24,338 nt of DNA from Acidiferrobacter sp. (GCA_002694065.1 NZKZ01000078.1:1-24338); one strand, 5' to 3'; positions 7,425-17,151 are shown, counted from the stretch's first letter. A program made the numbers and translations. Notes: generated by a model not told the origin, from the letters alone.

Positions 7425-10085
7425 CTACGTCAACAGTTGACGGACCATATAGGGCAGGATGCCGCCATGGCAGTAGTAATCCCATTCCTTGGGGGTATCA
7501 ATCCGGACCTGGACACTAAACTCCTCCGCGCTACCATCGGTCCGGATCATGTCGATCTTGACCTCGCTCGCACCAACCTGGGGCTGGGAGATACTGAAGG
7601 TCTCGGTTCCGTCAATGCCGAGTTCAGCGGCACTCTGGCCCTCCAGAAACTGCAGCGGCAATACCCCCATCCCAACGAGGTTTGAGCGATGAATACGTTC
7701 AAAGCTTTCGACCAGAACGGCCCTGACGCCCAATAGCGCAACGCCTTTGGCCGCCCAGTCCCGCGACGAGCCCGTACCGTATTCCTTGCCTCCAATCACT
7801 ACCAGGGGGGTATCGGATTCTGCGTAATGCTGCGCGGCCGCAAAGATCGTCATCTGCTCGCCCGAGGGCTGCAGACAGGTCCAGCCACCTTCGGTCCCCG
7901 GCGCCATTGCATTACGCAGTCGGATATTGGCAAAGGTTCCGCGCATCATGACCTCATGATTCCCCCGGCGCGAACCGTAGGAGTTGAAGTCTGCCGGGGC
8001 GATGCCGTTTTCACCAAGATATTCACCCGCCGGACTGTCTGGCTGAATCGCGCCTGCGGGGGAGATATGGTCAGTGGTAATGCTGTCTCCCAGCACGGCC
8101 AATGCCCGGGCGTCTTTTATCGTCGGCATGCCGGGCGGATCCATACTCATTCCGTCGAAATACGGAGGCCTTCGCACATAAGTGGACTGCGGGTCCCATG
8201 AGAAGCGGGTGCCGGCACTGACCGGCACGCCCTGCCAGAACTCGTCGCCGCGGAACACGTCTGCATAACGCGTGCGGAACATGTCCCGGGTTACGTGCTC
8301 GTTCACCGCACGATTGATTTCGTCTGTCCCCGGCCAGATATCGCCAAGCATGACGGGCGCTCCATTGGAGTCAGTACCGATCGCATCAGTGCCGAAATTG
8401 ATATCTGTTGTGCCTGCCAGCGCATAGGCCACTACCAGCGGAGGTGACGCCAGGAAGTTCATCCGGACATCCGCATGGACGCGTCCCTCAAAGTTGCGGT
8501 TCCCGGACAGCACCGAGCAGACGATAAGTTCACCTTCCTTGATTGCGGAACTCACAGCCGGAGGCAAGGGGCCGGAGTTACCGATACATGTCGTACAGCC
8601 GTACCCGACGACGGCAAATCCCACCTCCTCCAGGTCATCCAGGAGCCCCGCATCCGCGAGGTAGTCGGTAACCACTTGCGATCCCGGCGCCAGTGAAGTC
8701 TTAACCCAAGGCTTGACCGACAGTCCCCTCTCGCGAGCATTTCGGGCCAGTAAACCCGCCGCCATGATCACACCCGGATTGGAAGTATTGGTGCAACTCG
8801 TGATTGCGGCGATCACCACCGCGAGATCGGGAAGCGTGTGATGGGCCCCGCCAAGTTCAAGCGATTGACCTCGTGCTGGACTCCCCTCACGGGCGTCACT
8901 CAGCGCAGCAGTGATCGTGTGCTTGGCGTCAGTCAACGCAATTCTGTCCTGGGGTCGCTTGGGGCCTGCGATGCTGGCGACGACGCCGGCAAGATCAAGA
9001 CTGACCGTGTCGTTGTATTGCGCGACCGGGGTATCCGCCGTACGGAACAGGCCCTGACGGCGGCTGTACGCTTCAACCAGCGCGATTTCCTCGTCTGAGC
9101 GACCCGTCAATTTGAGGTACTCAAGCGCCTCATTATCGACAGGGAAAAACCCGCAGGTGGCGCCGTACTCCGGCGCCATATTGGCGATGGTTGCTTTATC
9201 CGCGAGCGAAAGGTGATTCAAGCCGTCTCCAAAGAACTCGACGAATTTACCGACGACACCTTTTTGGCGCAGTATTTCTACTACGGTCAGGACAAGATCG
9301 GTAGCTGTCGCGCCCTCTGTCAGCGTGCCGGTCAGCTCGAATCCCACTACCTCCGGAATGAGCATCGTGACCGGCTGACCCAGCATCGCGGCCTCTGCTT
9401 CGATTCCCCCGACACCCCAGCCCAATACACCGAGCCCGTTGACCATCGTCGTGTGGGAGTCGGTTCCCACAACGGTGTCCGGATAAGCCAACTCTGCCCC
9501 GTCTGCCTCCCGACTGAAAATAACGCTCGCGAGATACTCAATATTTACCTGATGCACAATTCCAGTTGCGGGAGGAACGACACGGAAGTTACTGAACGCC
9601 GTCTGACCCCACCGCAAGAAAGCATAGCGCTCCGCGTTTCGGCTGTACTCCAATTGGGCATTGCTTTTCAGCGCCTGAGGCTGACCGAAGTGATCCACCA
9701 TCACGGAATGATCAATAACCAGATCCGCGGGGGAGAGCGGATTGACTCGATCCGGATCCCCTTTCAAACCGGCCACGGCTTCGCGCATTGCAGCGAGATC
9801 GACGACTGCCGGCACCCCGGTAAAGTCCTGCATCAGAACGCGGGCCGGCGTGAAGGCAATCTCTGTCTCCTGTCCTCCTGAAGGTGTCCAGCCTGCCAAC
9901 GCCTCAATATCGCCAACGGTCACATTCGCGCCGTCCTCGGTTCTTAACAGGTTTTCCAGCAGGATTTTCAGCGTAATCGGGAGGCGGCTCAGATCAAAGC
10001 GGGGTTCCAGCGCATCGAGCGCACAAATCTGATAGCGCTTGCCGTTTACATCGAGGGAGGTTCTTGAGTTAAAGGAGTCTTTCAT
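7425..10085 (-). CDS. acnA: aconitate hydratase A
   Basis: 886 residues, near the 891 of E. coli AcnA. It interconverts citrate and isocitrate through cis-aconitate in the TCA and glyoxylate cycles using a [4Fe-4S] cluster, in the cytoplasm. The cluster ligands are C431 in SCTNTSNP and C497 and C500 in GYGCTTCIGNSGPL, the AcnA/IRP spacing. Domains 1-3 fill residues 1 to about 610, and the swivelling domain 4 follows a linker, with ALLGVRAVLVESFERIHRSNL near 790-810. The DSHTTMVNGLGVLGWGVGG motif is typical of the AcnA branch and absent from AcnB. The start ATG (10083-10085) opens with KDSFNSRTSL, as in related AcnA proteins. It lies downstream of ligA after 106 bases in which I see no strong promoter, apart from a T6 run at the start of the gap that lacks a good hairpin. 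Confidence 0.96.
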   Translation of the reverse strand: MKDSFNSRTSLDVNGKRYQICALDALEPRFDLSRLPITLKILLENLLRTEDGANVTVGDIEALAGWTPSGGQETEIAFTPARVLMQDFTGVPAVVDLAAMREAVAGLKGDPDRVNPLSPADLVIDHSVMVDHFGQPQALKSNAQLEYSRNAERYAFLRWGQTAFSNFRVVPPATGIVHQVNIEYLASVIFSREADGAELAYPDTVVGTDSHTTMVNGLGVLGWGVGGIEAEAAMLGQPVTMLIPEVVGFELTGTLTEGATATDLVLTVVEILRQKGVVGKFVEFFGDGLNHLSLADKATIANMAPEYGATCGFFPVDNEALEYLKLTGRSDEEIALVEAYSRRQGLFRTADTPVAQYNDTVSLDLAGVVASIAGPKRPQDRIALTDAKHTITAALSDAREGSPARGQSLELGGAHHTLPDLAVVIAAITSCTNTSNPGVIMAAGLLARNARERGLSVKPWVKTSLAPGSQVVTDYLADAGLLDDLEEVGFAVVGYGCTTCIGNSGPLPPAVSSAIKEGELIVCSVLSGNRNFEGRVHADVRMNFLASPPLVVAYALAGTTDINFGTDAIGTDSNGAPVMLGDIWPGTDEINRAVNEHVTRDMFRTRYADVFRGDEFWQGVPVSAGTRFSWDPQSTYVRRPPYFDGMSMDPPGMPTIKDARALAVLGDSITTDHISPAGAIQPDSPAGEYLGENGIAPADFNSYGSRRGNHEVMMRGTFANIRLRNAMAPGTEGGWTCLQPSGEQMTIFAAAQHYAESDTPLVVIGGKEYGTGSSRDWAAKGVALLGVRAVLVESFERIHRSNLVGMGVLPLQFLEGQSAAELGIDGTETFSISQPQVGASEVKIDMIRTDGSAEEFSVQVRIDTPKEWDYYCHGGILPYMVRQLLT

Positions 10086-10191
10086 TTGCTGCCAACGGGT
10101 TTACACCGGTACCAAAATCAAGCGGCACCGGGCTAAAAAATGAGGGCAGGATTCTAACGCATCACACAGCCGTTCCGGCCAGGAAAACACC

Positions 10192-12351
10192 TCAGTCGGG
10201 CGCTTCGTCCGCAACCGCCTGCATCTCGTGCTCTTCCAGGATACGAATTCCCAGTTGGACTGCTTTATCGTACTTGGACCCGGGGTCGGCGCCGGCGACC
10301 AAAAAGTCCGTCCGCGAGGAGACACTGCCAGCCACCTTTGCGCCTCGGGCGATCAGCCACTGACGTGCCTGATCCCGACTCAGGGTAGGCAAAGTGCCCG
10401 TAATCACCACTGTTTTTCCTGAAAAGCCGCCGACTGGCTGAGCGCCGGCTATGACCTCCGGCCAACGGACGCCATGTTCACGAAGCGACCGGATGACCTT
10501 CTGATTGTGGGACTGATCAAAAAACCGCCTGATCTCTTCGGCGACGACGGGACCGACATCGGCCACTGCTTCCAGCGATGCCAGGGGCGCCTCTTGCAGA
10601 GCCTCAAGGGTGCCGAAATGCTGCGCAAGTGTTTGCGCCGTCGCTTCGCCTACTTGTGGAATTCCGAGGGCGAACAGAAATCGTGGCAACGTCGTCTTGC
10701 GACTCTTCTCGAGCGAGTTGATCAGGTTGTCCGCAGACTTCTCTCCCATTCTCTCAAGACTCGCAAACTCGTTAACAGAAAGTGCAAACAGATCGGCGGG
10801 CGTCTTGACCTGACCGCTATCAACCAACTGTTCCACGAGTTTCGCCCCCAGGCCTTCGATATCCATCGCCAGTCGGGAGGAAAAATGTTTGATGGATTCC
10901 TTGAGTTGCGCAGAACAAATCAATCCCCCCTCACAACGCTGGATCACCCCGCCCTCATCTGAGGTCACCCCGGATCCGCAGACGGGACAGGCTTTGGGAA
11001 ACTTAAAGCGGCGAGTGCCGCGCGGGCGCTTATCCAGCACCACCGATACCACTTCGGGAATGACGTCACCCGCACGACGAATTACCACCGTATCTCCTTT
11101 GCGCACATCGAGCCTTTCTATCTCTTCAGCATTGTGCAGCGTGGCGTTGGATACCGTCACGCCTCCGACAAAAACGGGATCGAGTCTGGCGACTGGAGTT
11201 AAGGCGCCGGTGCGCCCCACCTGAATCTCGATAGCCTTGACCACGGTGGTTTCCTCCTCAGCGGGAAACTTGTGCGCCATCGCCCAGCGGGGTGCCCGCG
11301 AAACTGATCCCAAGGCCTGCTGGTCCTCGAAACTGCTGACCTTGTACACCACGCCATCGATCTCATAATCAAGGGACGAGCGCAATGCCATAACATCCTC
11401 GTAGTAATCAAGACACGCATTGAGGCCTGTCACCTCCCGGGCTAGCGGGTTGACCGGAAAACCGAACTCCCGCAGTTCGCTGAGCATTTGCATCTGTGAA
11501 TCGGGCGACGGAGTTCCCTGCCAGATGCCCACTGCATAGCAAAAAAATGACAACGGTCGCTGCGCGCAAACATTCGAATCAAGTTGACGCAAACTACCCG
11601 CTGCCGCGTTTCTTGGATTTACATAGAGTTTTTCATCACGCGCTTGTTGTTGCTGATTCAATCGCGCAAATCCCGCGATCGGCATGAAGACTTCGCCGCG
11701 CACTTCCAGCGATGGCGGGACACGGTCTGATCTCAGTTTCAGGGGAATGGAGGAGATTGAACGGACATTTAGCGTCACATCTTCACCCGTCCGGCCATCG
11801 CCCCGGGTCGCCGCGCGTACCAACTCGCCCTGTTCGTACAACAGGCTGATGGCCAGTCCGTCGATCTTCGGCTCCGCGACATAGGAGAGGAATTCTCGGC
11901 CCGTGCCTTCCCGGCACCTGCGGTCGAATTCACCTACCTCATCCGCAGAAAACGCGTTATTGAGAGACAACATGGGCACCTCATGAGCGACTGACTCAAA
12001 TCGATCCAGGGGAGCGGCCCCCACTCTCTGGGTCGGGGAATTTGAGGTCACCAGATCAGGATATTCTGCTTCGAGCTGCTCTAGATCTCGAACCAGACCG
12101 TCATAACGCGAGTCTGAGATTGTAGGGTCGTCCAGCACATGGTACCGGTAGTTGTGCTCTTCGATTTCAGCCCGAAGCGCCTGAATCTTCCCGGAGGGAT
12201 CCACCGATCCGTTCGGCTGGGGCGGCTTGGTTTTTTTCTTCTTGGTCACGCCGGTAGGTTGATGACTGTCCAAAACAAGAGGCGAAAGCAGTGATGCTCC
12301 ATCGGGTTTAGAACAAGCGATTTGCTTCTTCTGAACCCGGATCGATGCCAT
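10192..12351 (-). CDS. ligA: NAD-dependent DNA ligase LigA
   Basis: 719 residues from the ATG at 12349-12351. It seals nicks during replication and repair, using NAD for adenylation. In order: the Ia NAD-binding domain (HNYRYHVLDDP..SDSRYD, about 66-84), the adenylation domain with catalytic K162 in EPKIDG, the OB fold, a Cys4 zinc finger (CPVCGS ... RCEGGLIC), helix-hairpin-helix repeats (LGIPQVGEATAQTL), and a C-terminal BRCT domain (about 641-712). Compared with E. coli, where the lysine is K115, this start gives about 47 extra residues, including the basic KKKKTKPP, and overlaps zipA by 44 bases. In-frame GTG codons at 12247-12249 and 12202-12204 would shorten it to nearer family length. 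None of the three has a good ribosome-binding site, so the start is unsettled. The function is not in doubt. Confidence 0.95.
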   Translation of the reverse strand: MASIRVQKKQIACSKPDGASLLSPLVLDSHQPTGVTKKKKTKPPQPNGSVDPSGKIQALRAEIEEHNYRYHVLDDPTISDSRYDGLVRDLEQLEAEYPDLVTSNSPTQRVGAAPLDRFESVAHEVPMLSLNNAFSADEVGEFDRRCREGTGREFLSYVAEPKIDGLAISLLYEQGELVRAATRGDGRTGEDVTLNVRSISSIPLKLRSDRVPPSLEVRGEVFMPIAGFARLNQQQQARDEKLYVNPRNAAAGSLRQLDSNVCAQRPLSFFCYAVGIWQGTPSPDSQMQMLSELREFGFPVNPLAREVTGLNACLDYYEDVMALRSSLDYEIDGVVYKVSSFEDQQALGSVSRAPRWAMAHKFPAEEETTVVKAIEIQVGRTGALTPVARLDPVFVGGVTVSNATLHNAEEIERLDVRKGDTVVIRRAGDVIPEVVSVVLDKRPRGTRRFKFPKACPVCGSGVTSDEGGVIQRCEGGLICSAQLKESIKHFSSRLAMDIEGLGAKLVEQLVDSGQVKTPADLFALSVNEFASLERMGEKSADNLINSLEKSRKTTLPRFLFALGIPQVGEATAQTLAQHFGTLEALQEAPLASLEAVADVGPVVAEEIRRFFDQSHNQKVIRSLREHGVRWPEVIAGAQPVGGFSGKTVVITGTLPTLSRDQARQWLIARGAKVAGSVSSRTDFLVAGADPGSKYDKAVQLGIRILEEHEMQAVADEAPD

Positions 12352-13498
12352 AGCGCTTCATGGATAACTCCAGCGACCGAATCTGCTTCGAGATAGAGTC
12401 GAATTGCGCCTCGGCAAGTTTTCCTTTCTGGGGATCAACCAGAGCTCCGCCGAGCTCGGTAGAGACGTAATTTGCGACCGAAATCAGGTCCGAAAACGTT
12501 TGAGAGGGTCGGGGAACTGTCGGCACATTCAGAAAGAGCACAAGGCCGCGCAGCATGCCGGACTCCAGTTCATCGTAACTGAAAGTGCCTGCCTCGGATC
12601 GGTTCGCAAGACTGAATCGGCTCTCCCCTGTGCGGGGGTCGTAAAGGTGAAACATATCGTCCTTACCGAAGCGCATCCCCGCGCGATCCAGTGCCCGCGC
12701 GACCTCAGGACCTGAGAAACCCTTTCCTGGCGGCGGCTCGACATGAATGACAGCCAGCAGATCGAACTCCTGACAGAACCGGGACAACCGTTCTGCCTCA
12801 GGCAAAGCCTCCTCTATCGTCATATCAAACTGCAATGAACGATTTAAGGTCTCTGACATGTAGTACGTCAGATTATTGAAGCGCGTCAGTTCCGATTCGG
12901 TAACCGCGCCATCCCGATCCGCCATTTGCAGGCTGACGATGAGGTCTGAAAACACTTCATCCGCAGGAGCCGTTGCCAGATCAAGCCACACGTTACCCGG
13001 CTGGGTACATCCGTGCAGCGCACGCGGGCGCTGCAGATCAATCTCATACTCCCGAAATACTGCCAACGCCGCATCTCGCGAAACAGGGGTGACCCCAGGC
13101 AGACGCGCCCAATAGTCAATTTTGAGAGGCTGCTTGCCCATCCCTGACGGCAAGGTTTGCGCCGTACCCACGGCCCCCTTTGTCGATTCCTTCTCAGGAG
13201 GGAGGCCGCCTACCAAGGGTTCGGCTTGCAGCTCGGATGCTCTGTTATCTCCTGCCAGATCAAGATCACCCGAAGACACCAGCGAGGGTTCCTTTTGGCG
13301 AACTCGCTGGACCAGCTTCTTCGGGCGCAACCCTGCCGCGATGTTTCCCCACGGGATGCGCTGCAGAATGCTTTGAAAACCGCTACGCGATCTTTCCAGC
13401 CATTCGCCGCTTGGGCCGCGTCTTTGCCAGAGCGACAAGAGCACGATACCAGTGAAAGTGGCGACACCAAGAAGGATCAGGGCCAACTGCAGGTTCAT
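12308..13498 (-). CDS. zipA: cell division protein ZipA with a duplicated C-terminal fold
   Basis: 396 residues. ZipA anchors and stabilises the FtsZ ring at the inner membrane. One membrane helix (about 3-24) with the N terminus outside is followed by a basic cytoplasmic stretch, a polar linker to about 125, and the FtsZ-binding domain at about 247-355 (LLAVIHV, FGKDDMFHLYDP, RFSLANR, GTF). The segment 127-225 aligns by eye with that domain: IDYWARL with LLAVIHV, the strand-helix AALAVFREYEIDL with EVARALDRAGMRF, GNVWLDLA with SRFSLAN, and LTRFNNLTYYMSETLNRSL with FSDLISVANYVSTELGGAL. It therefore seems to carry two tandem ZipA-type folds. The gene starts two bases after the smc stop (TAGCCATG), so translation is probably coupled, and the ligA start overlaps or closely follows its end. 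Confidence 0.9.
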   Translation of the reverse strand: MNLQLALILLGVATFTGIVLLSLWQRRGPSGEWLERSRSGFQSILQRIPWGNIAAGLRPKKLVQRVRQKEPSLVSSGDLDLAGDNRASELQAEPLVGGLPPEKESTKGAVGTAQTLPSGMGKQPLKIDYWARLPGVTPVSRDAALAVFREYEIDLQRPRALHGCTQPGNVWLDLATAPADEVFSDLIVSLQMADRDGAVTESELTRFNNLTYYMSETLNRSLQFDMTIEEALPEAERLSRFCQEFDLLAVIHVEPPPGKGFSGPEVARALDRAGMRFGKDDMFHLYDPRTGESRFSLANRSEAGTFSYDELESGMLRGLVLFLNVPTVPRPSQTFSDLISVANYVSTELGGALVDPQKGKLAEAQFDSISKQIRSLELSMKRYGIDPGSEEANRLF

Positions 13499-13500
13499 GG

Positions 13501-16500
13501 CTAATGGGCGGCGAGTCTCACCGCCTCATCAATATCCACAGAAACGATAGATGACACGCCAGGCTCTCCCATGGTCACCCCGAGCAAAATATCCGCTGAC
13601 TCCATTGTAATTTTATTGTGGGTAATCACAACGAGCTGTGACACTTCTGACAGGGTACGTAAGGTTTTGCAGTAACGTTCCACGTTGCGATCATCCAGAG
13701 GTGCATCGACCTCATCGAGGATGCAAAACGGTGCCGGATTAAGTTTAAACAGGGCAAAGAGCAGCGCCACAGCCGTCAGGGCCTTTTCACCGCCGGATAA
13801 AAGATGAATCGTGCTATTGCGTTTTCCCGGCGGCCGCGCCATCACGGTAACCCCGGCCGCCAGCAAATCCTCTTCTGTTAGCTGCAGCACAGCGTTTCCG
13901 CCACCGAACAGTTGGGGGAAAAAGTCTGAAAACCCCTGATTCAGACTGTCGAAAGTTGACTTGAATCTTTCGCGCGTTTCCCGGTCAATCTTTCGAATGA
14001 CACCCGATAGCGTCTCCAGTGCCTCAATGAGATCCGCGTGTTGTGAATCAAGGTACTCCTTGCGCTCTGCCTGCTCTTCGAATTCCTCAATTGCGACAAG
14101 GTTGACGGGGCCGATATTGGCAATTTTTTGAGCCAGCCGCTCGGAGCGTGTGGTCCACTCTGACTCCTCCGCCTCCTGGGGCAGGCCATCGAGAATATGA
14201 CTCAGTACATACTGGTCTTGCGCAATCTGCTCGTCGAGCGTCTGCAGCCGGACAGTCAGTTCCTGGTCCTTGAGTCGTTTGTTCTCGAGATTCTCACGCG
14301 CTGAGGCGACCTCTTGCTCGCACTCTGACAAAGCGCCCTGCACCTGACGAATCTGCTGCTCAATCGCGGAATGCTGGTTACGCCCCTCCGCCAGCGCCTG
14401 CTCGGCCTCCGACCGTTGCGTCAGCAGCGTCTGCAGCCGGTCACCCATCGCGACCCCTGGATCTTCTCCAGTAGAGAGCTGCTGGCTCAACTGCTCGTGC
14501 CGCTGCTGCATCCGACTGCTTTGGGCCTGAAGTCTTGCGAGACTTGAACGATGCGACTCTAAAGAGGCCTGACTGTGCTGAAGCGCCAGTTCTGTCTCAT
14601 GACGACGGTCCTGTGCCGCCTGGGCTTGGACTCGCGCTTCAGACAACGTGCGTGTCAGTACTTCTTTTTCTGTTAACAGCGCCTCACGCTGGCGTTCAAG
14701 TGCGCCAGTTTCGTCTTCCGCAATCGCAAAATGTCTCCGCGCCTCATCCAGCTCACTTCCTGTGCGACTGAGTTCCAACACGATCTCTTCCGATTCCTCT
14801 GCGAGCTGCTGGCGACGGCCCTCAATCTGATCAAAACGTGCCTGGCGATCTGCATAGGCCTGACGGTCTTCATTAAGCTTCTGCAGAATCACCGCAGCCT
14901 GGTCGCGGGCCGACTTCTGCTGAGCTTCCAATGCATCCAGATAGACTCGCAGCCCATCGAGCTCCTGCTCAGACTCCGCCACCCGGCTTTCAATCGCAGG
15001 CACCTCTTCGCGAAGCCGAGAAAGCTCTTCCTCACGCTCAAGCAACCCTGCAGTCCCCCCTTGTCCACGCGGCACATGAGCCCAGTTTATGCCGACGACC
15101 ACACCGCTTTTCGTCACGATCGACTCCGACTGCTGTAGTTCGCTCCGGCGGGCCAGCGCCTCAGTCAGGTCTTCAGCAACAAGAACCCCAGCGAGCAGCG
15201 GCTGCAGGTCGTAGCGATCGGAAGAGACATAGGCCAACAACGTTTGGCGGTCAGTGCTCTGGGCTGTCTTGCCTGACTCCACAAAAAACATATCCTGTCG
15301 GGGCATCTCGGAATCACTCGACAGTATCGTCGGCAAGTCCCCAACACCTAAGCCCGACAGTCTCGATCCAAACACGGCATCTGCAGCTCTTTCCCAACCC
15401 GGCGCAACTCGAAGTTCGCCCGCGAGCGCGGGGGCATGTGCCAGTCCCCGCTGATCGAGCCAGGAGAGATAGGCTTCATCTTTGTCCTTGTCCTGCGACG
15501 TCTGTTGCAATTCCTGCAGGGATTCGAGACGGCCTCGAACGGAGTGCATCCGTTGACGGTACTCATCAAGCTGCTCGGAACCCGCCGTAATCTGATCGCG
15601 CACCCCGATAATCAGGGCAGTGGACTTTTCCACCTGGCCTTCTGCCTCAGAAAGATCCGCCTCTCCTTGAATGACCGCGCTATGTGCTGTATCGACCTCA
15701 AGCTGCTCTTCTTCGTTGAGCAACGACCCGATCTCTTCGTCCAGGCGTGCGAGGCGCTCCTGCGCCTTCTCATCGGCAGATTCGAGCTGCTCGATTCGTG
15801 AGCGCTGCACCTCTTGATCCTTAATCGGCGTCGTCACCTGCTGGGTAAATTCATTCCAGCGATCCTGCCAACTGTCATAGTCTCGCTCACACTGATGCTG
15901 CTGATCTGCTGCCCGGGTGCTGACTGCCGTTACCTCATCGCGCTGGCTGATCAACGAGGAGACTTCAGCTGCAAGCCCTTCAATACGGCCTTGGTCGTGC
16001 TGATACTCTGCCTTGATTTCCTCCAACGTGACTTCGAGACGTTCAAACTCGGCCCGCTGCTGTTCGCCGGTTTCCTTTGCGTGCTCGATCGCCTGCTCCA
16101 GAGAAGCCACTTCAGCGCCTGCCGCATAGAACGCAGCCTGCCGATCACTGACTTCCTGTTGAGAGGCCATCTCATCCGCACGCAGACCCTCAATCTGGTT
16201 TTCGAGGCTTCGTTGCTGAACCAGATGGGACTCAACATCTGTTTGGGCCCGCGCTGTTAATGCCGCCTGCTCCTCCACAGAGGCTTTCTGGGCAAGATAA
16301 CGAAGCGCCAATAACTGACCGTTGAGTTCGCGCTCCTCTTCCTTAAGCTTCTGGTATCGGCGGGCCGCTTGTGCCTGACGCTGCAGTCGCCGCAATTGCG
16401 TATCCAGTTCCTTGCGGATATCTTCAACCCGGCTCAGATTTTCGCGCGTGTGGCGCATCCGGGTTTCTGTCTCGCGGCGCCGGTCCTTGTAGTGGGAGAT

Positions 16501-17007
16501 ACCCGCGGCCTCTTCGACAAACGCCCGGAGCTCCTCCGGACGGGCCTCCACAATCCTGCTGACCATGCCCTGCTCAATGATTGAGTAGGACCGATGACCC
16601 AAACCGGTCCCGCGGAACAGATCCGTAATGTCCCGGCGACGACACTGGGCTTTGTTCAGGAGATATTCCGACGTCCCATCGCGTGACAGCGTCCGCTTGA
16701 CCGAAATCTCGCTGAAGCGGGCGTAGGCCTGAGCGCTTTTGCCGTCTGTGTTGTCAAAAATCAGTTCGACTGACGCTTTGCCAACAGGCTTTCTCGCCTC
16801 CGACCCATTGAAGATCACGTCAGCCATGCTGTCGCCCCGCAGCTTTCTTGCAGAACTTTCCCCCATCACCCAACGCACGGCATCAATAACGTTCGACTTC
16901 CCGCAACCGTTCGGCCCGATGATGCCGGTCATGTCAGCGGGAATCGTGATCGCCGTGGGATCAACAAAAGATTTAAAACCGGAAACGTGGATTTTCTTTA
17001 GACGCAT
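13501..17007 (-). CDS. smc: chromosome segregation protein SMC
   Basis: 1168 residues, the normal bacterial SMC length. It is the ATPase core of condensin, with ScpA and ScpB (not in this window), which compacts and separates daughter chromosomes. The N-terminal half-ATPase has Walker A GPNGCGKS (31-38). Long coiled-coil arms rich in Glu, Gln and Arg flank the hinge domain (about 510-655). The C-terminal half-ATPase carries the ABC signature LSGGEK (1070-1075) and Walker B CILDEVDAPL with D1098 and E1099. The ATG at 17005-17007 has no good ribosome-binding site. A consensus TATAAT lies about 112 bases upstream, suggesting its own promoter between it and the glutathione S-transferase gene. Using Smc rather than MukB, with zipA and ligA directly behind, is the arrangement of Pseudomonas-type gammaproteobacteria. 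Confidence 0.97.
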   Translation of the reverse strand: MRLKKIHVSGFKSFVDPTAITIPADMTGIIGPNGCGKSNVIDAVRWVMGESSARKLRGDSMADVIFNGSEARKPVGKASVELIFDNTDGKSAQAYARFSEISVKRTLSRDGTSEYLLNKAQCRRRDITDLFRGTGLGHRSYSIIEQGMVSRIVEARPEELRAFVEEAAGISHYKDRRRETETRMRHTRENLSRVEDIRKELDTQLRRLQRQAQAARRYQKLKEEERELNGQLLALRYLAQKASVEEQAALTARAQTDVESHLVQQRSLENQIEGLRADEMASQQEVSDRQAAFYAAGAEVASLEQAIEHAKETGEQQRAEFERLEVTLEEIKAEYQHDQGRIEGLAAEVSSLISQRDEVTAVSTRAADQQHQCERDYDSWQDRWNEFTQQVTTPIKDQEVQRSRIEQLESADEKAQERLARLDEEIGSLLNEEEQLEVDTAHSAVIQGEADLSEAEGQVEKSTALIIGVRDQITAGSEQLDEYRQRMHSVRGRLESLQELQQTSQDKDKDEAYLSWLDQRGLAHAPALAGELRVAPGWERAADAVFGSRLSGLGVGDLPTILSSDSEMPRQDMFFVESGKTAQSTDRQTLLAYVSSDRYDLQPLLAGVLVAEDLTEALARRSELQQSESIVTKSGVVVGINWAHVPRGQGGTAGLLEREEELSRLREEVPAIESRVAESEQELDGLRVYLDALEAQQKSARDQAAVILQKLNEDRQAYADRQARFDQIEGRRQQLAEESEEIVLELSRTGSELDEARRHFAIAEDETGALERQREALLTEKEVLTRTLSEARVQAQAAQDRRHETELALQHSQASLESHRSSLARLQAQSSRMQQRHEQLSQQLSTGEDPGVAMGDRLQTLLTQRSEAEQALAEGRNQHSAIEQQIRQVQGALSECEQEVASARENLENKRLKDQELTVRLQTLDEQIAQDQYVLSHILDGLPQEAEESEWTTRSERLAQKIANIGPVNLVAIEEFEEQAERKEYLDSQHADLIEALETLSGVIRKIDRETRERFKSTFDSLNQGFSDFFPQLFGGGNAVLQLTEEDLLAAGVTVMARPPGKRNSTIHLLSGGEKALTAVALLFALFKLNPAPFCILDEVDAPLDDRNVERYCKTLRTLSEVSQLVVITHNKITMESADILLGVTMGEPGVSSIVSVDIDEAVRLAAH

Positions 17008-17118
17008 ATATTTGGGTTAACGCAGACTGTGGACGCGCCAATCGGCCGCCCGGCGGAATGAGAGCGCCTCTTTGGGAACAAATTTTAGGAAACCAGGAAG
17101 CCGTCGAACTGCGGCGTC

Positions 17119-17124
17119 ATTATA
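17119..17124 (-). promoter_or_regulatory. candidate -10 box for smc
   Basis: On the minus strand the hexamer reads TATAAT, a perfect sigma-70 -10 box, about 112 bases before the smc ATG. The hexamer 17 bases upstream is CTCATT, a poor -35, and there is no TG extension. An initiation site near 17112 would give a leader of about 105 bases. Confidence 0.4.
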
Positions 17125-17135
17125 TAGAACTCAGA

Positions 17136-17148
17136 GCTCAAAATGAGC
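17136..17148 (-). terminator. small hairpin just after the glutathione S-transferase stop
   Basis: GCTCA-TTT-TGAGC on the minus strand forms a five-pair stem with a three-base loop starting four bases after the stop codon. It is followed by TCTGAGTTCTATAT, not a clean U-tract, so it would be a weak terminator at best. It also sits immediately upstream of the candidate smc -10 box. Confidence 0.25.
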
Positions 17149-17151
17149 CGA

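Noticed and set aside
9213..9881. 222-codon plus-strand open frame inside acnA
   Set aside because: It lies wholly antisense to an intact aconitase with all cluster cysteines; its product is unlike any family I know and rich in residues expected from reading a GC-rich gene backwards.
10135..10191. Terminator between ligA and acnA
   Set aside because: There is a T6 run on the minus strand, but no adjacent stable stem precedes it; the only complementary arms (TGAGG and CCTCA) are about 40 bases apart.
14931..15590. 219-codon plus-strand open frame opposite smc
   Set aside because: It is fully antisense to the SMC hinge and coiled coil, with a low-complexity Pro/Arg/Ser composition typical of a shadow frame.
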